Shown here: positions 6,217 through 6,913 of the stretch, piece by piece
How positions within the stretch are numbered: position 1 is the stretch's first letter
Layout: each line of letters opens with the position of its first letter
DNA from: Mycobacterium sp.
GTDB taxonomy: Bacteria > Actinomycetota > Actinomycetes > Mycobacteriales > Mycobacteriaceae
DNA length: 6,913 bases
Assembly (NCBI GenBank): GCA_020438915.1
Contig: JAGQTR010000262.1
Span: 1-6,913 of the forward strand
Reading direction: 5' to 3'
Made by a program: the position numbers and the translations under genes
Notes under the pieces: generated by a model
The model's database searches: none
What the model saw: the letters and a program-made list of their open reading frames with translations, nothing else
What the model was told of the DNA's origin: nothing

Positions 6217-6585
6217 ATGAGCCTGAAGGTTGACCTCGATCAGTTGGCAGCTGCCCTGGCCGACTTCGAGTTCGCCTATCTGGTGACCGTCGGTGACGAT
6301 TACCGCGCCCATGCCGTCGCGGTCGAGCCAGAGCTTGTCGACGGGGTGCTCGGCATCGGCCCGGTCGGCAACAGGACCCGCAGGAATGCCGGCAGCCATG
6401 TCGACGTCACGCTGGTTTGGCCGCCGCGCGAGCTGGGCGGATACACCCTGATCGTCGACGGGGTGGCAAGAGTCGCCGACGATGTCCTCACCATCGAGCC
6501 GACGCGCGCGGTGTTACACCGTCCCGCCACGGCTACGTCCCCCACGACGTCCGCCTGCGGCGACGACTGCGTGCCGCTGGGTTAG
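6217..6585 (+). CDS. Small pyridoxamine-5'-phosphate-oxidase-like (split-barrel) protein
   Basis: Predicted 122-residue cytoplasmic protein. The pattern DFEFAYLVTVGDDYRAHAVAV (about 18-38), GVLGIGPVGNRTRRNAG, HVDVTLVWPP, then GGYTLIVDGVARV is that of small PNPOx-like split-barrel proteins, which typically bind flavin, F420 or heme as dimers. The ligand here cannot be told. The C-terminus RAVLHRPA...CGDDCVPLG carries a CxxxC cysteine pair that may be structural, metal-binding or redox active. ATG 6217 (MSLKVDLDQLAAAL) is preferred over in-frame ATG 6208, because GGCGAAG at 6201-6207 is then spaced 9 bases away and acts better as a ribosome binding site. The frame continues upstream through the DUF559 gene without family match. 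It faces the groEL gene tail to tail. I recall a similar small gene next to groEL2 in some mycobacteria, but not firmly. Confidence 0.75.
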   Translation: MSLKVDLDQLAAALADFEFAYLVTVGDDYRAHAVAVEPELVDGVLGIGPVGNRTRRNAGSHVDVTLVWPPRELGGYTLIVDGVARVADDVLTIEPTRAVLHRPATATSPTTSACGDDCVPLG

Positions 6586-6592
6586 GCACACG

Positions 6593-6630
6593 AAAAAGCC
6601 CGGCCCCGCGCGAACGGGACCGGGCTCTTC
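6593..6630 (-). terminator. Intrinsic terminator of groEL
   Basis: A 12-bp stem (6597-6608 with 6615-6626, one C-A mismatch) closes on the hexaloop CGCGAA. Read on the minus strand, the G+C-rich hairpin is followed at once by TTTTT (6597-6593), the classical rho-independent form, and starts 20 bases after the groEL stop codon. In the plus direction it follows the PNPOx-like stop by 11 bases but is trailed only by CTCTTCC, so it would be a weaker stop for that gene. Confidence 0.9.
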
Positions 6631-6645
6631 CGTGAAAGCGTCGGA

Positions 6646-6913
6646 CTAGAAGTCCATGCCGCCCATGCCGCCACCGCCGGGCATCGGTGCGGCTTCCTTC
6701 TTCGGAAGCTCGGCGACCATGGCCTCGGTGGTCACCAGCAGGCCGGCCACGGAGGCGGCGTCCTGCAGGGCCGTGCGCACAACCTTGGTCGGGTCGATGA
6801 TGCCGGCGGAGATCATGTCGACATACTGCTCCGTCTGGGCGTCGAAGCCGATGTTGTCGCCGGACTCCAGGACCTTGCCGATGGCGACCGAGCCCTCGAC
6901 GCCGGCGTTCTCG
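6646..6913 (-). CDS. groEL: 60-kDa chaperonin GroEL, C-terminal 88 residues (5' end outside the window)
   Basis: The last 88 codons encode the end of a GroEL subunit, the ATP-driven tetradecameric folding chamber that works with GroES. The equatorial-domain signature AGIIDPTKVVRTALQDAAS is followed by VAGLLVTTEAMVAELPKKEA and the flexible Gly-Met tail GGGGMGGMDF, which projects into the cavity. This tail rules out the His-rich GroEL1 type. The wording also differs from mycobacterial GroEL2 as I know it (KVTRSALQNAASIAG...TTEAVVADKPEK). KVVRTALQDAASVAG, TTEAM and the segment NIGFDAQTEQYVDMI match alphaproteobacterial GroEL better. It may therefore be an additional, horizontally acquired copy, like the third chaperonin known from M. 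smegmatis. The fragment has no frameshift and its own strong terminator, so the gene looks intact. Confidence 0.97.
   Translation of the reverse strand, partial: ENAGVEGSVAIGKVLESGDNIGFDAQTEQYVDMISAGIIDPTKVVRTALQDAASVAGLLVTTEAMVAELPKKEAAPMPGGGGMGGMDF

Noticed and set aside
6646..6913. Calling the chaperonin fragment GroEL2 (Cpn60.2/Hsp65) because it ends in GGMDF
   Set aside because: The tail is shared by many bacterial GroELs. The preceding 60 residues do not match the mycobacterial GroEL2 pattern.

Overview
The window looks like chromosomal DNA of a high-G+C actinobacterium, most likely an environmental Mycobacterium/Mycolicibacterium. The evidence is strong G/C bias at third codon positions, a four-helix membrane protein and an aldehyde dehydrogenase of mycobacterial style, a DinB/DUF664 protein, a DUF559 protein with an AbiEi-like N-terminus, a small protein of the pyridoxamine-phosphate-oxidase type, and promoters that fit leaderless transcription. 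There are no RNA genes, CRISPR arrays, transposases or gene-free gaps above about 125 bp.

Layout. The left edge holds the last 38 codons of a plus-strand membrane protein (1-119). It converges on a four-gene minus-strand cluster, read right to left: a short VOC/glyoxalase-like protein (3412-3092), a DinB/DUF664 protein (3099-2569, 8-bp overlap with the VOC gene), an aldehyde dehydrogenase (2524 or 2515 to 986) and a four-helix membrane protein (977-129). A perfect 14-bp palindrome lies between the DinB gene and the dehydrogenase gene and may give the last two genes their own control. Divergent from the VOC gene, across only 40 bp, is a plus-strand amidohydrolase of the N-acyl-D-amino-acid deacylase superfamily (3453-5177). 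In those 40 bp an 11-bp direct repeat occurs twice, and a -10-like hexamer sits at exactly -12 to -7 of each start codon, so both genes may be leaderless. A convergent DUF559 nuclease-fold gene (6093-5251) follows, then a divergent plus-strand PNPOx-like gene (6217-6585). The right edge holds the 3' end of a groEL gene (6913-6646, minus) with a textbook intrinsic terminator.

How the genes may work together. The VOC, DinB and aldehyde dehydrogenase genes could form a small module handling reactive carbonyls or electrophiles, perhaps with a low-molecular-weight thiol as cofactor, and the divergent amidohydrolase may supply or process an amide substrate. This is inferred from gene order and families only. 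The main oddities are: the groEL end reads as alphaproteobacterial-type rather than as the usual mycobacterial GroEL1 or GroEL2; the amidohydrolase lacks two histidines expected of true D-aminoacylases; the VOC protein appears about 20 residues short in its middle; and the divergent promoter is very compact. I found no clear evidence of a wholly new defence or mobile system.
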